Source: Verrucomicrobiia bacterium
GTDB taxonomy: Bacteria > Verrucomicrobiota > Verrucomicrobiia > Opitutales > Opitutaceae
Length of the DNA stretch: 7,708 bases
Direction of reading: 5' to 3'
Assembly (NCBI GenBank): GCA_030424825.1
Contig: JAUHWE010000201.1
Span: forward strand, 1-7,708
In this document: in pieces, positions 1 through 6,656 of the stretch
Layout: each line of letters opens with the position of its first letter
How positions within the stretch are numbered: position 1 is the stretch's first letter
Translations under genes and position numbers: made by a program
Notes under the pieces: model-generated
Told to the model about the DNA's origin: nothing
Database searches by the model: none
Seen by the model: only the letters and a program-made list of their open reading frames with translations

Positions 1-996
1 GAACTCCCTTTCTTTTTCGGAATTCCGTTTGGCTCGATTTTCGCAATTGTAGGAGGTGCGTTTCTTTTTGGGCGTCTGGAACTGCTAATTGACCGAGGTT
101 CGGGTACCGCGACACGAAACTGGAAACTTCTATCGAAAACCATCAAGGCACAGACTTTCCCGCTCAAGGAGTTCGACCGAGTCAGTCTCCGCTCTGAAAT
201 TCGCCGCAACAAAAATTCCAGCTATACGGTCTACCCAGTCCGCCTATTGGGCGCTCCGGAAATGAAGTTCGATATTTCCCAGAGTCGCTCTGAAAGTGAA
301 GCAAGAAAGGCGGCCGAGGATATTGCCAAGTTTCTGTCACTGCCCATTCATGACGAAACGTCTGGCAAATTGCGTATCCGAGAATCGGATTTATTGGACG
401 AGAATATCAAGGACAAGTTCGAGAAGGGCCTAGAATCGAACGAGATTCCCAATCCTCCCGCCAAACTAAAGTCACGCATCCACTACGATGGATCTAGTCT
501 GCAAGTTGAAGTTCCCCCTCCCGGCTTCAATGCGGGCTTTCTCGTCGCGATAGTCTTCATTTGCCTTTTCGAGCTGATATTCCTGACGACCTTCGCCATT
601 CCGTTTTTATCGGAAACCGACCTATCCGGCGTATTCCTGATTTTCGCCGCTGTCTTTGGTTTGATGTTCTTGGGGCTACCTACTTTGTTTTTGATCAAGC
701 TAATCGGAAGCAGCTTTATGGCCACCCAATCCGTATCTGTCAGCAACACGACGCTCACAGTGGCCAAAGGTTGGCCCACCCGGAAAACGAAGAGCATTCC
801 CGCAAATGAAATCGAAGAGTTCATCATAGGGATAAAAAAGCCGGGAACTCGAGGCAACAAATCAGTGATTACTTTCGGGGCGAACAAGGAGGTTCTGGCG
901 ATATCGGACACTGATCAAGTGTCGTTCGGAGCGGGCCTTCCACAGGACGAAGTCGAATACATCTACGCCCTCGCAAAAGGAATACTCGTTTCCTAG
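1..996 (+). CDS. Hypothetical membrane protein with PH-like segments (5' end missing)
   Basis: The reading frame is open from base 1 to the TAG at 994-996, giving 331 visible residues, so the true start lies left of the window. The TTG at 247 is an internal Leu codon, because the residues before it continue the same protein. Visible order: a hydrophobic segment (about residues 2-24); a beta-rich soluble stretch (about 30-110) with the pattern FPLKEFDRVSLRSEIRR, then SYTVYPVRL and an EARKAAEDIAKFLSLP helix; a charged linker; two transmembrane segments (about 179-203 and 210-235); and a second beta-rich domain (about 240-331) ending in a short helix. Each membrane part is followed by a PH-like sheet-plus-helix pattern, so I infer a bacterial PH-like or DUF3592-type membrane protein. 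I know similar unnamed proteins from Planctomycetes and Verrucomicrobia, but assign no function. The next gene is 83 bp downstream on the same strand. Confidence 0.8.
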   Translation, partial: ELPFFFGIPFGSIFAIVGGAFLFGRLELLIDRGSGTATRNWKLLSKTIKAQTFPLKEFDRVSLRSEIRRNKNSSYTVYPVRLLGAPEMKFDISQSRSESEARKAAEDIAKFLSLPIHDETSGKLRIRESDLLDENIKDKFEKGLESNEIPNPPAKLKSRIHYDGSSLQVEVPPPGFNAGFLVAIVFICLFELIFLTTFAIPFLSETDLSGVFLIFAAVFGLMFLGLPTLFLIKLIGSSFMATQSVSVSNTTLTVAKGWPTRKTKSIPANEIEEFIIGIKKPGTRGNKSVITFGANKEVLAISDTDQVSFGAGLPQDEVEYIYALAKGILVS

Positions 997-1051
997 CAAA
1001 CGACTGCAGAAACGCTTCCTGAGGCGAAGGCGACTAAACTTCTTGCGCTCA

Positions 1052-1068
1052 ATTGGCGAGGCGCCAAT
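1052..1068. promoter_or_regulatory. Short inverted repeat just before the MFS transporter start
   Basis: ATTGGCG and its exact reverse complement CGCCAAT flank a 3-nt spacer (1059-1061). The repeat ends 11 bases before the TTG start of the transporter gene. No T-run follows, so it does not look like a terminator for the upstream gene. It could be an operator, or a hairpin near the ribosome entry site. A 7-bp repeat may also be chance, so function is inference only. Confidence 0.3.
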
Positions 1069-1079
1069 AAACCACGGTC

Positions 1080-2393
1080 TTGAGCAACGAATCAGAACAG
1101 CCCTCATCCGGTCGGAAATCGCTATCGCTTGGCGTCATTTTCTTCACCATTTTCTTAGACCTCGTTGGTTTCAGCATCATCTTTCCCCTTTTCCCCTCCA
1201 TCCTCGAGCACTATGGCCAGAGCGGGCTGCTCAACAGCCTCACGCATGCTCTCGACGAGTTCTCGGCAGCGACCGGAGCGGGTGACCGCTTCACTCCCGT
1301 CTTGTTTGGCGGCATTCTGGGTTCTCTCTACGCCATTCTCCAGTTTTTCTTTGCGCCCATCTGGGGTAGCCTTTCGGACAAGAAAGGACGCCGTGCCATT
1401 CTCCTGATCACCACCCTGGGTGTATTCGCGAGCTATCTCCTTTGGGGGTTTGCCGGAAGCTTCCTCACTCTGGTATTAGCCCGCTTTGTTGGGGGCTGCA
1501 TGAGCGGCAATATCTCGGTGGCCACGGCGGCGGTCGCCGACATCACGACCAAAGAGAATCGTTCAAAAGGGATGGGCATTGTCGGGGCGGCTTTCGGGCT
1601 AGGTTTTATTCTCGGACCCGCGCTCGGCGGGATCCTGAGCCAGTTCAATTTACTTGAATCCCATCCCGAATGGGCGAAGTACGGGATCAATCCATTCTCC
1701 GTAGTCGCTTTTGTCGCGGCGGGTTTGGCGTTGTTGAATTTCCTTTGGGTCAAAGCCCGATTCAAGGAATCGCTTACCGAGGAAAACCGCGAGAACGCGG
1801 AATCCCGCAACCCGATCGCCCGCCTCACCCAGAAACTGCCACCCGCGATCGGGAAAACCAATCTGGCCTATTTCGTCTTCATGTTCGCCTTTGCCGGAAT
1901 GGAATTCACGCTTACCTTTTTAGGAGCGGATCGATTTGGATTCACGGCTACTCAAAATGCCTGGATGATGGTTTTCGTAGGCGTTGTCTTGGTTTTCGTT
2001 CAAGGAGGTCTAGTGCGACGACTGGCTCCTAAGCTGGGAGAAAAGCGTGTCGCTACGACTGGACTGCTCCTTGTCGCGGTGGGGCTGGTCATTCTTGGGA
2101 TCGCTTCCAGCGTTTCCATGCTCTACGCTGGCCTCGCGTTCCTCGCGTTTGGCGTCGGTCTATCCAGTCCTACGCTGACCTCGCTGGTTTCGCTTTTCGC
2201 AGGCGAATCCGAACAAGGACGCGCCTTGGGAGCCTTTCGGGCGATGGGTTCTCTCGCTCGAGCAATTGGCCCCCTATTAGCCAGCTTCGTGTTCTGGTGG
2301 TTCGGGTCCTTACAGCTGTACATCGTTGGCGCCCTTATCACCGTCGTGGCTGCTTTGCTCTGCAGTCGTTTGCCCAAACCGGTTAAAGACTAG
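1080..2393 (+). CDS. MFS transporter, TetA/DHA1-like multidrug or drug:H+ antiporter
   Basis: The product is a 437-residue inner-membrane protein with about 12 predicted transmembrane helices, the usual size for major facilitator superfamily exporters. Helix 1 (about 17-39) carries LDLVGFSIIFPLFP, resembling the TetA-type first-helix motif, with Asp27 inside the membrane. The loop between helices 2 and 3 has the classic motif A, GSLSDKKGRR (96-105). Helix 5 has a Gly/Pro-rich motif C-like stretch, GAAFGLGFILGPALGG (169-184), typical of antiporters. A charged central loop (about 224-258) separates the halves, and GRALGAFRAMGSLARAIGP (380-398) matches the second half of TetA-like proteins. The first external loop (about 40-72) is rather long. 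The start is TTG: no in-frame ATG precedes helix 1, and no Shine-Dalgarno is seen. The substrate cannot be told from sequence. The gene converges on and overlaps rsmB by 11 bp. Confidence 0.9.
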   Translation: MSNESEQPSSGRKSLSLGVIFFTIFLDLVGFSIIFPLFPSILEHYGQSGLLNSLTHALDEFSAATGAGDRFTPVLFGGILGSLYAILQFFFAPIWGSLSDKKGRRAILLITTLGVFASYLLWGFAGSFLTLVLARFVGGCMSGNISVATAAVADITTKENRSKGMGIVGAAFGLGFILGPALGGILSQFNLLESHPEWAKYGINPFSVVAFVAAGLALLNFLWVKARFKESLTEENRENAESRNPIARLTQKLPPAIGKTNLAYFVFMFAFAGMEFTLTFLGADRFGFTATQNAWMMVFVGVVLVFVQGGLVRRLAPKLGEKRVATTGLLLVAVGLVILGIASSVSMLYAGLAFLAFGVGLSSPTLTSLVSLFAGESEQGRALGAFRAMGSLARAIGPLLASFVFWWFGSLQLYIVGALITVVAALLCSRLPKPVKD

Positions 2394-3639
2394 TATTCCG
2401 GCGCAAGAGAAAGGCGCCGGCTCCATCGTGCCCGGTAACCCAAGGCAAGCTAACGCTGCTCTCGAGACGCTCAAAGTTTCGCCCCAGATCCGATTCCAAG
2501 AAACGTTCAACCACCTGCTCGTTCTCTGCGGAGTCAATGCTGCACGTACTGTAAACCAGCAACCCATTCCCGCCGACAAACTCGGACGCCTTCGCTAGCA
2601 TTCTAGACTGCAACTCTACTAACTCGGAGATCCTTTCTCGAGAAAGCCGCCACTTCGCGTCTGGCTTTTTCTGCAGCACGCCGGAGTTACTACAGGGAGC
2701 ATCCAACAACACGGCTTCAAATCGGCCCAAGGCTTTTTCGTCCAGTTCGAGAAGATCGGATGCCAAACTTCGGAGACGGCCTGATCCGAATCGCTTTACA
2801 TTAGAAAGCAGGCGTTCAAAACGAGGCCCCGGCAGATCGACAGAAACGATTTCCTCAATCGTGTCTCCAAGCATTCTTTCTAGATAAAAGCTCTTTCCTC
2901 CGGGAGCGGCACACAGATCGAGAATCCGGCCTCCATGGAAATGTTTCACAATGAGGTTCGGGGCCAAACGAGCTCCTGGATTTTGGATGTAAATAGTTCC
3001 CGCATCGAGGGACTCCACCAGTTCTGTCCAATTCATGTCGGTACCCCTTCGATAGGGCTCCCAATCCGTGCATTGACCCAAGTCAGCCGACTTTGCCCCA
3101 TCTAAAGGCAGAAAATAGATCTCGGGCTCCTCCTGATTCCAGCGGGCGAAAAGAGTGGCATCCTCATAGCCGAATTGCTCGATCCACCGTTCGATTAGCC
3201 ACACCGGATGGCTGTATCGAGTCGCCATCGAGGCACTATCGGCAGGAACTTGCTGCGAGGTCTCTTGAATGCCTTGGGCCACTTTTCGCAGCACCGCATT
3301 CGCCAGCGACTTCTCCGACTTGCTGAATTTTTTCCCGATCCTTCCCACCGCATGATCGACGATCTGAGCCGATTTTTTCGGGTCCGCCATTAGTTCAAAA
3401 CTGGCAACCAAAAGGGCCGCCCACATGCCAACTCGGGGCCGTTTCCGGAGAAAGGCATCCAAATTCGATTCCAGAAAGCTCCAGTTACGGACTACGCCGA
3501 ACAGGAGAAATTGGCATCGCCGCCGACTCCCCGGATCCATAGCGGTGGGCAATCGCTCAAGCAAATGAGACAACCGAGCGGGTTTATTGAGAAATCTGCT
3601 GGTCAATTCGACCGCGCAGCTCCATGATGAATCGTTCAT
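2383..3639 (-). CDS. rsmB: 16S rRNA (cytosine-C5) methyltransferase, RsmB/Sun family
   Basis: RsmB uses SAM to methylate C5 of a 16S rRNA cytosine (C967 in E. coli) during small-subunit assembly. Numbered from the ATG at 3639 (418 residues; E. coli RsmB is 429), an N-terminal NusB-like helical region (about 8-125) precedes the Rossmann catalytic domain. Motifs: DLCAAPGGKS for SAM binding (241-250), an acidic Asp268 in SVD, Asp295 in ASD, DAPCSNSGVL (313-322) with the product-release Cys316, and YSTCSI (363-368) with the nucleophile Cys366. The ending DGAGAFLLRR is a family-like C-terminus. Both conserved cysteines are present, so it should be active. A TTG two codons upstream (3645) is an alternative start; neither start has a Shine-Dalgarno. 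The gene is divergent from greA and its 3' end overlaps the transporter. Another rRNA m5C enzyme such as RsmF is possible but the NusB-like part favours RsmB. Confidence 0.88.
   Translation of the reverse strand: MNDSSWSCAVELTSRFLNKPARLSHLLERLPTAMDPGSRRRCQFLLFGVVRNWSFLESNLDAFLRKRPRVGMWAALLVASFELMADPKKSAQIVDHAVGRIGKKFSKSEKSLANAVLRKVAQGIQETSQQVPADSASMATRYSHPVWLIERWIEQFGYEDATLFARWNQEEPEIYFLPLDGAKSADLGQCTDWEPYRRGTDMNWTELVESLDAGTIYIQNPGARLAPNLIVKHFHGGRILDLCAAPGGKSFYLERMLGDTIEEIVSVDLPGPRFERLLSNVKRFGSGRLRSLASDLLELDEKALGRFEAVLLDAPCSNSGVLQKKPDAKWRLSRERISELVELQSRMLAKASEFVGGNGLLVYSTCSIDSAENEQVVERFLESDLGRNFERLESSVSLPWVTGHDGAGAFLLRRNTSL
2398..2420. other. GC-rich hairpin 4 bp after the transporter stop, inside the rsmB 3' end
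   Basis: CCGGCGC (2398-2404) and GCGCCGG (2414-2420) form a perfect 7-bp GC stem with a 9-nt loop. It begins 4 bases after the MFS stop and lies inside the last codons of rsmB, where it encodes Ala-Gly-Ala and Arg-Arg. No T-run follows on the plus strand, so it is not a canonical intrinsic terminator. It could protect or define the 3' end of the transporter mRNA, or simply follow from codon choice. Confidence 0.3.
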
Positions 3640-3675
3640 TTGCAAGGGAGATGTTGTTGGGGGAAGAGTCGCTCG

Positions 3676-3681
3676 TTGACA
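3676..3681 (+). promoter_or_regulatory. Possible -35 element (TTGACA) upstream of greA
   Basis: An exact TTGACA lies in the 90-bp divergent region between rsmB and greA, 48 bases before the greA ATG. At the usual 16-18 bp spacing there is no good TATAAT-like hexamer (the sequence there is CT-rich). The nearest candidates, TAAACT at 3705 and CATAAC at 3719, are too far for a standard housekeeping promoter. The region must drive greA and probably rsmB, but the promoter itself is not resolved. Confidence 0.25.
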
Positions 3682-3729
3682 ACTGCATAAAAAGCCGCCT
3701 CTCTTAAACTTTTAGTCTCATAACTTCAG

Positions 3730-5589
3730 ATGAACGAAGAAGCCGTATTAGAACTCATTACGCGGAAACCCGAGCTTAAGCCCGCAAAGGCTAAACTCGA
3801 GTCAATGCAGCCCGGAAGCTACTGTATTCACCAAAGCTGGGGGTTTGGCCAGATAAAGGAATACGATGCTGCCAGCTCAAAGCTGATCATCGATTTCGAG
3901 GATAAGGAAGGTCACCGCATGGATCCAGGCTTCTGTGTCGTCACCATGCAGGTCCTCCCTCCCGAGCACTTGCTTGCCCGCAAGGAGACGGAGCCTGACG
4001 TGATTACCGAGATGATCTCCAAGCAGCAGGCGGACCTCGTGGTCGAAGTGCTCAAACAATACCCTAACGGGGCCGCGAGTGCCACGGAGGTTGAAAGCAT
4101 CCTTTCCCAAGTGATTGGAGATCCGGTCAAATTCAAGAAATGGTGGACCGCCACCAAGAAAATCCTGGCCAAGGACCCCCGTATCGCTGTGCCACCTCGT
4201 AAAACTGGAATGTACGTATTGCGTGAAGAACCTGTGAGCATTGAGGAGGAGCTGTTGGAGGAGTACAACGCGACTCAATCGGCAAAGCGGCGCGTATTAA
4301 TCGCCCACAAGTTGCTTGATGCCGTGACGGATAATCCCGAAATCAAGGAACACCTCCCTGCCGTACTCCACAGCTTGGCGACTGCTGTAAAGGAGAGTAA
4401 CCAACTCTCTGCCGCAGAAAAGCTCCGAGGAGCCTGGATCCGGAACGATTTGGCTAAGATCCTCGAGGTAGATATTTCCGAGTTCGAGCCAGTTTTAGCA
4501 GATCTCGTTGGCGATGTAGAAGGGCTCAATGAAATCCTGGATGACTTGGCGACCAATCTCCATACGCGGGCTTTGGAACTCATCAAGGAAGCCCATCCGG
4601 CAGATTGGAAAGAGATTTCCTTTAGCCTGCTGAAGTCCAGCAGCGGGAAACTGACGACTGACTGCGTCAACTTCCTTTTATTGAATGGCTTCGACCAAGA
4701 TCTGCTCGAAACATTTGAGCGCTGGCAAACCGAGCAGAACCTGAAGGAGCCGGTTTTGCTCTGGATCGTTAAAAACCGTAATTCCCGCAAATTCGGAAAT
4801 CTGGTTCGCCCCATGATCAAACCTCGCTTGCTCAACGCGATCTTCTACGCGATCGACTACGAAGCGCTTCAGATCGTGACTTCACGCCGTATCCCTCTCG
4901 CTGATATTCTCAGTGAAGACACGGAACTTATCCCTGATTTGCTCGCAGAAGCCGATTCAGAAACCGCTCGCGACCTCGCCAACAATCTCTTGCTCAACCA
5001 AGGATTCGAGGAACTGACCAAAAAGTCCTTGCTGGCGCGCTTCATCAAGATCTTCCCAGCGGTTCAGTCTCTACTCGAAACGGGTGAGGAAACTAAAGCG
5101 ACTGGGCTGATCGTATCTCGCGAAAGCTATGACAAAGCCGTTGCTGAGTATGACGACCTCGTTACCAAGCAGATTCCAGAAAACAGCAAAGCCATCGGTA
5201 TCGCTCGCGAACATGGTGACTTGAAAGAAAATTCTGAATACAAAATGGCCAAGCAAGACCAGTCATTGCTTCTCGCTCGACGCAACAAGTTGGAGATGGA
5301 ATTGCAACTGGCAAAGATTACCGACTTTAGCGAGATCGGGAACGAGAAGGTCGGCATCGGCAGCGTGGTCAAACTCCTCGACGAAACGAACGACAAAGAA
5401 ATCACCTATACGATTCTGGGAGCCTGGGACAGCGATCCGGAAAAGGAGGTCATTTCCTACAAAACACCGCTCGGGGCGGCGCTTATCGGAAAGTCTCCGG
5501 GAGAAGAAGTTGAGCTCCATATCGAAGGAGTAGACAGTCTCTTGAAGATTATCTCCATCGAGCGTTACGTGGATTTGGTGGCGAAATAG
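3730..5589 (+). CDS. greA: Transcription elongation factor GreA with long N-terminal extension
   Basis: GreA rescues backtracked RNA polymerase by stimulating cleavage of the extruded RNA 3' end. The product has 619 residues; a standard GreA has about 158 and corresponds here to residues ~460-619. That part holds the coiled-coil finger (about 463-535) with EHGDLKENSEY at 494-504. Asp497 and Glu500 match the catalytic tip acids D41 and E44 of E. coli GreA. The FKBP-like C-terminal domain follows (about 540-612), with the family-like stretch SYKTPLGAALIGKSPGEEVEL (split by no indel). The extension begins with a small beta-rich segment (28-84), containing HQSWGFGQI, LIIDFEDKEGHRM and a LLAR end, that looks Tudor/KOW- or CarD-like. 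A helical region (about 95-455) without a recognised domain follows. Chlamydial GreA is similarly extended. The ATG start lacks a Shine-Dalgarno, and a terminator follows 25 bp after the stop. Confidence 0.92.
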   Translation: MNEEAVLELITRKPELKPAKAKLESMQPGSYCIHQSWGFGQIKEYDAASSKLIIDFEDKEGHRMDPGFCVVTMQVLPPEHLLARKETEPDVITEMISKQQADLVVEVLKQYPNGAASATEVESILSQVIGDPVKFKKWWTATKKILAKDPRIAVPPRKTGMYVLREEPVSIEEELLEEYNATQSAKRRVLIAHKLLDAVTDNPEIKEHLPAVLHSLATAVKESNQLSAAEKLRGAWIRNDLAKILEVDISEFEPVLADLVGDVEGLNEILDDLATNLHTRALELIKEAHPADWKEISFSLLKSSSGKLTTDCVNFLLLNGFDQDLLETFERWQTEQNLKEPVLLWIVKNRNSRKFGNLVRPMIKPRLLNAIFYAIDYEALQIVTSRRIPLADILSEDTELIPDLLAEADSETARDLANNLLLNQGFEELTKKSLLARFIKIFPAVQSLLETGEETKATGLIVSRESYDKAVAEYDDLVTKQIPENSKAIGIAREHGDLKENSEYKMAKQDQSLLLARRNKLEMELQLAKITDFSEIGNEKVGIGSVVKLLDETNDKEITYTILGAWDSDPEKEVISYKTPLGAALIGKSPGEEVELHIEGVDSLLKIISIERYVDLVAK

Positions 5590-5614
5590 ATCCCCTGATC
5601 CCCAGCAAATTTTC

Positions 5615-5649
5615 AAACCGCGCTCCCCTAGTGGGAACGCGGTTTTTTT
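5615..5649 (+). terminator. Intrinsic terminator after greA
   Basis: The left arm AAACCGCG (5615-5622) pairs with CGCGGTTT (5638-5645). After one mismatch, TCCC (5624-5627) pairs with GGGA (5633-5636), leaving a 5-nt loop. A run of seven T begins inside the right arm and ends at 5649. This is a canonical rho-independent terminator 25 bp after the greA stop, so the ArsR-methyltransferase gene probably has its own promoter. Confidence 0.88.
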
Positions 5650-5657
5650 ACTTCTTT

Positions 5658-5680
5658 AATGGCCATTCTTAATTCTTAAT
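5658..5680. promoter_or_regulatory. Palindrome and tandem repeat before the ArsR-methyltransferase gene
   Basis: AATGGCCATT (5658-5667) is a perfect 10-bp palindrome. It overlaps a direct repeat of ATTCTTA (5665-5671 and 5672-5678). Both lie between the greA terminator and the start of a predicted ArsR-family regulator, the place where an autoregulatory operator or promoter would sit. AT-rich hexamers such as CTTAAT (5675-5680) could act as a -10 element. Function is inferred from position only. Confidence 0.3.
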
Positions 5681-5688
5681 TTCGCTCA

Positions 5689-6621
5689 ATGAAACTCGCG
5701 TGGGATACCCTCAAAGTCCTGGCGGAGCCTACACGGCTTCGCATTCTGGCTCTATTGACCCAAGAGGAATTGTCGGTGGCCGAGCTTCAGGAAGCCCTCG
5801 ACATGACGCAATCGAGAATCTCATCGCAACTGGCGCTTCTCAGACAGGCTGAATTGGTCGTCGATCGCCGGGAGGGAAAGAAGAATTTCTACTCGATAAA
5901 TGCCCGCCTTCAAAGCTGGGAGGACCAACTTATTGCCGCCGCGATAAACTCCGTTTCCGACTCTTCCGAACTTATCGATGACGCTGAGAACCTGGAACGC
6001 GTGATCCAAAAACGTCGGAAGGTTGCGGAAGAATACTTCAACTTAATCGCCGGCCGGCTCGGCAAAAACTATTGCCCCGGAAGATCTTGGGAGGGCATTG
6101 GCCATATGCTGTTGCACCTCGTTCCCAAAGTGGTGGTAGCGGATCTCGGAGCAGGAGAAGGGATGATATCGCAACTCATTGCCAGGCAGGCCGAACAAGT
6201 ATACTGCGTCGATAGCTCTCCCCGCATGGTCGAGGTCGGAAAGGAACTTGCGGAAAAAAACCAGCTTGAGAACCTTCAATACTTGCTGGGCGATATTGAA
6301 GCCGTACCTCTCGACGATGAATCCGTCGATATCGCCCTGCTCAGCCAGGCGCTCCATCACGCGAATCACCCAGAAAAGGCGATCGAAGAGGCCTTCCGAA
6401 TTACGAGGACTGGCGGCAGAGTGATCATCCTCGATTTAAAGGAGCACACCTTCGAAAAAGCGAGGGAGCTGTACGCCGACAACTGGTTGGGATTCTCCGA
6501 AAAGAAATTGCACGCCTGGCTGAAAGACGCCGGCTTTGAAAACGTCGCCGTATCCGTGGTATCTAGGGAATCCAAAGATCCCGGATTCGAAACGCTGTTG
6601 GCAACGGGTGTAAAGCGGTAA
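5689..6621 (+). CDS. ArsR-family regulator fused to SAM-methyltransferase domain (SahR-like)
   Basis: The product has 310 residues. Residues 1-90 form an ArsR/SmtB winged helix: LAEPTRLRILALL, recognition-helix region MTQSRISSQLALLRQAELV (39-57), and wing DRREGKKNFYSIN (59-71). The ELCVCDL-type metal-binding cysteines are absent (ELSVAEL here), so metal sensing is unlikely. Residues about 110-310 form a class I SAM-binding domain: DLGAGEG (152-158), acidic Asp175 after the second strand, GDIEAVPL (201-208), SQALHHANHPEKAIEEAFR and GGRVIILDLKEH. The stretch DNWLGFSEKKLHAWLKDAGF (264-283) is typical of ArsR-fused methyltransferases. SahR, an ArsR-family repressor of SAM-cycle genes in Proteobacteria, senses S-adenosylhomocysteine through such a domain; a similar role here is inference. 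No ahcY, metH, metF or metK gene is visible nearby. It could instead be an active methyltransferase. The ATG start lacks a Shine-Dalgarno. Confidence 0.87.
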   Translation: MKLAWDTLKVLAEPTRLRILALLTQEELSVAELQEALDMTQSRISSQLALLRQAELVVDRREGKKNFYSINARLQSWEDQLIAAAINSVSDSSELIDDAENLERVIQKRRKVAEEYFNLIAGRLGKNYCPGRSWEGIGHMLLHLVPKVVVADLGAGEGMISQLIARQAEQVYCVDSSPRMVEVGKELAEKNQLENLQYLLGDIEAVPLDDESVDIALLSQALHHANHPEKAIEEAFRITRTGGRVIILDLKEHTFEKARELYADNWLGFSEKKLHAWLKDAGFENVAVSVVSRESKDPGFETLLATGVKR

Positions 6622-6634
6622 GGGCTCTTGGGAA

Positions 6635-6654
6635 ACAAACCTGAAAAAGTTTGT
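6635..6654. terminator. Weak stem-loop between the convergent regulator and ptsI genes
   Basis: ACAAAC (6635-6640) pairs with GTTTGT (6649-6654), closed by one mismatch, a T-A pair and a GAAA loop. It lies in the 35-bp gap between the two convergent stop codons, where a shared terminator would be expected. The stem is AT-rich and lacks a proper T-run on either strand, so termination is doubtful. Confidence 0.3.
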
Positions 6655-6656
6655 AT

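Noticed and set aside
247..249. TTG as the start of the first gene
   Set aside because: The frame is open to base 1, and the residues before 247 belong to the same beta-rich domain, so the gene is cut by the window edge.
483..911. 142-aa minus-strand open frame opposite the first gene
   Set aside because: It is fully antisense to a frame with clear membrane segments and family-like motifs, and its own protein shows no recognisable pattern.
1433..1861. 142-aa minus-strand open frame within the MFS gene
   Set aside because: It is antisense to well-conserved transporter motifs, has no plausible domain, and is explained by the codon bias of the real gene.
3322..3331. Asn in DAPCSNSG of RsmB (in the motif IV region of the minus-strand gene) as an active-site anomaly
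   Set aside because: Both catalytic cysteines are intact, and Asn after PCS occurs in normal RsmB-type proteins of related phyla. The coordinates given are approximate.
3877..4835. Several long minus-strand open frames opposite greA
   Set aside because: They are shadows of the long GreA frame, with basic low-information composition and no motifs.
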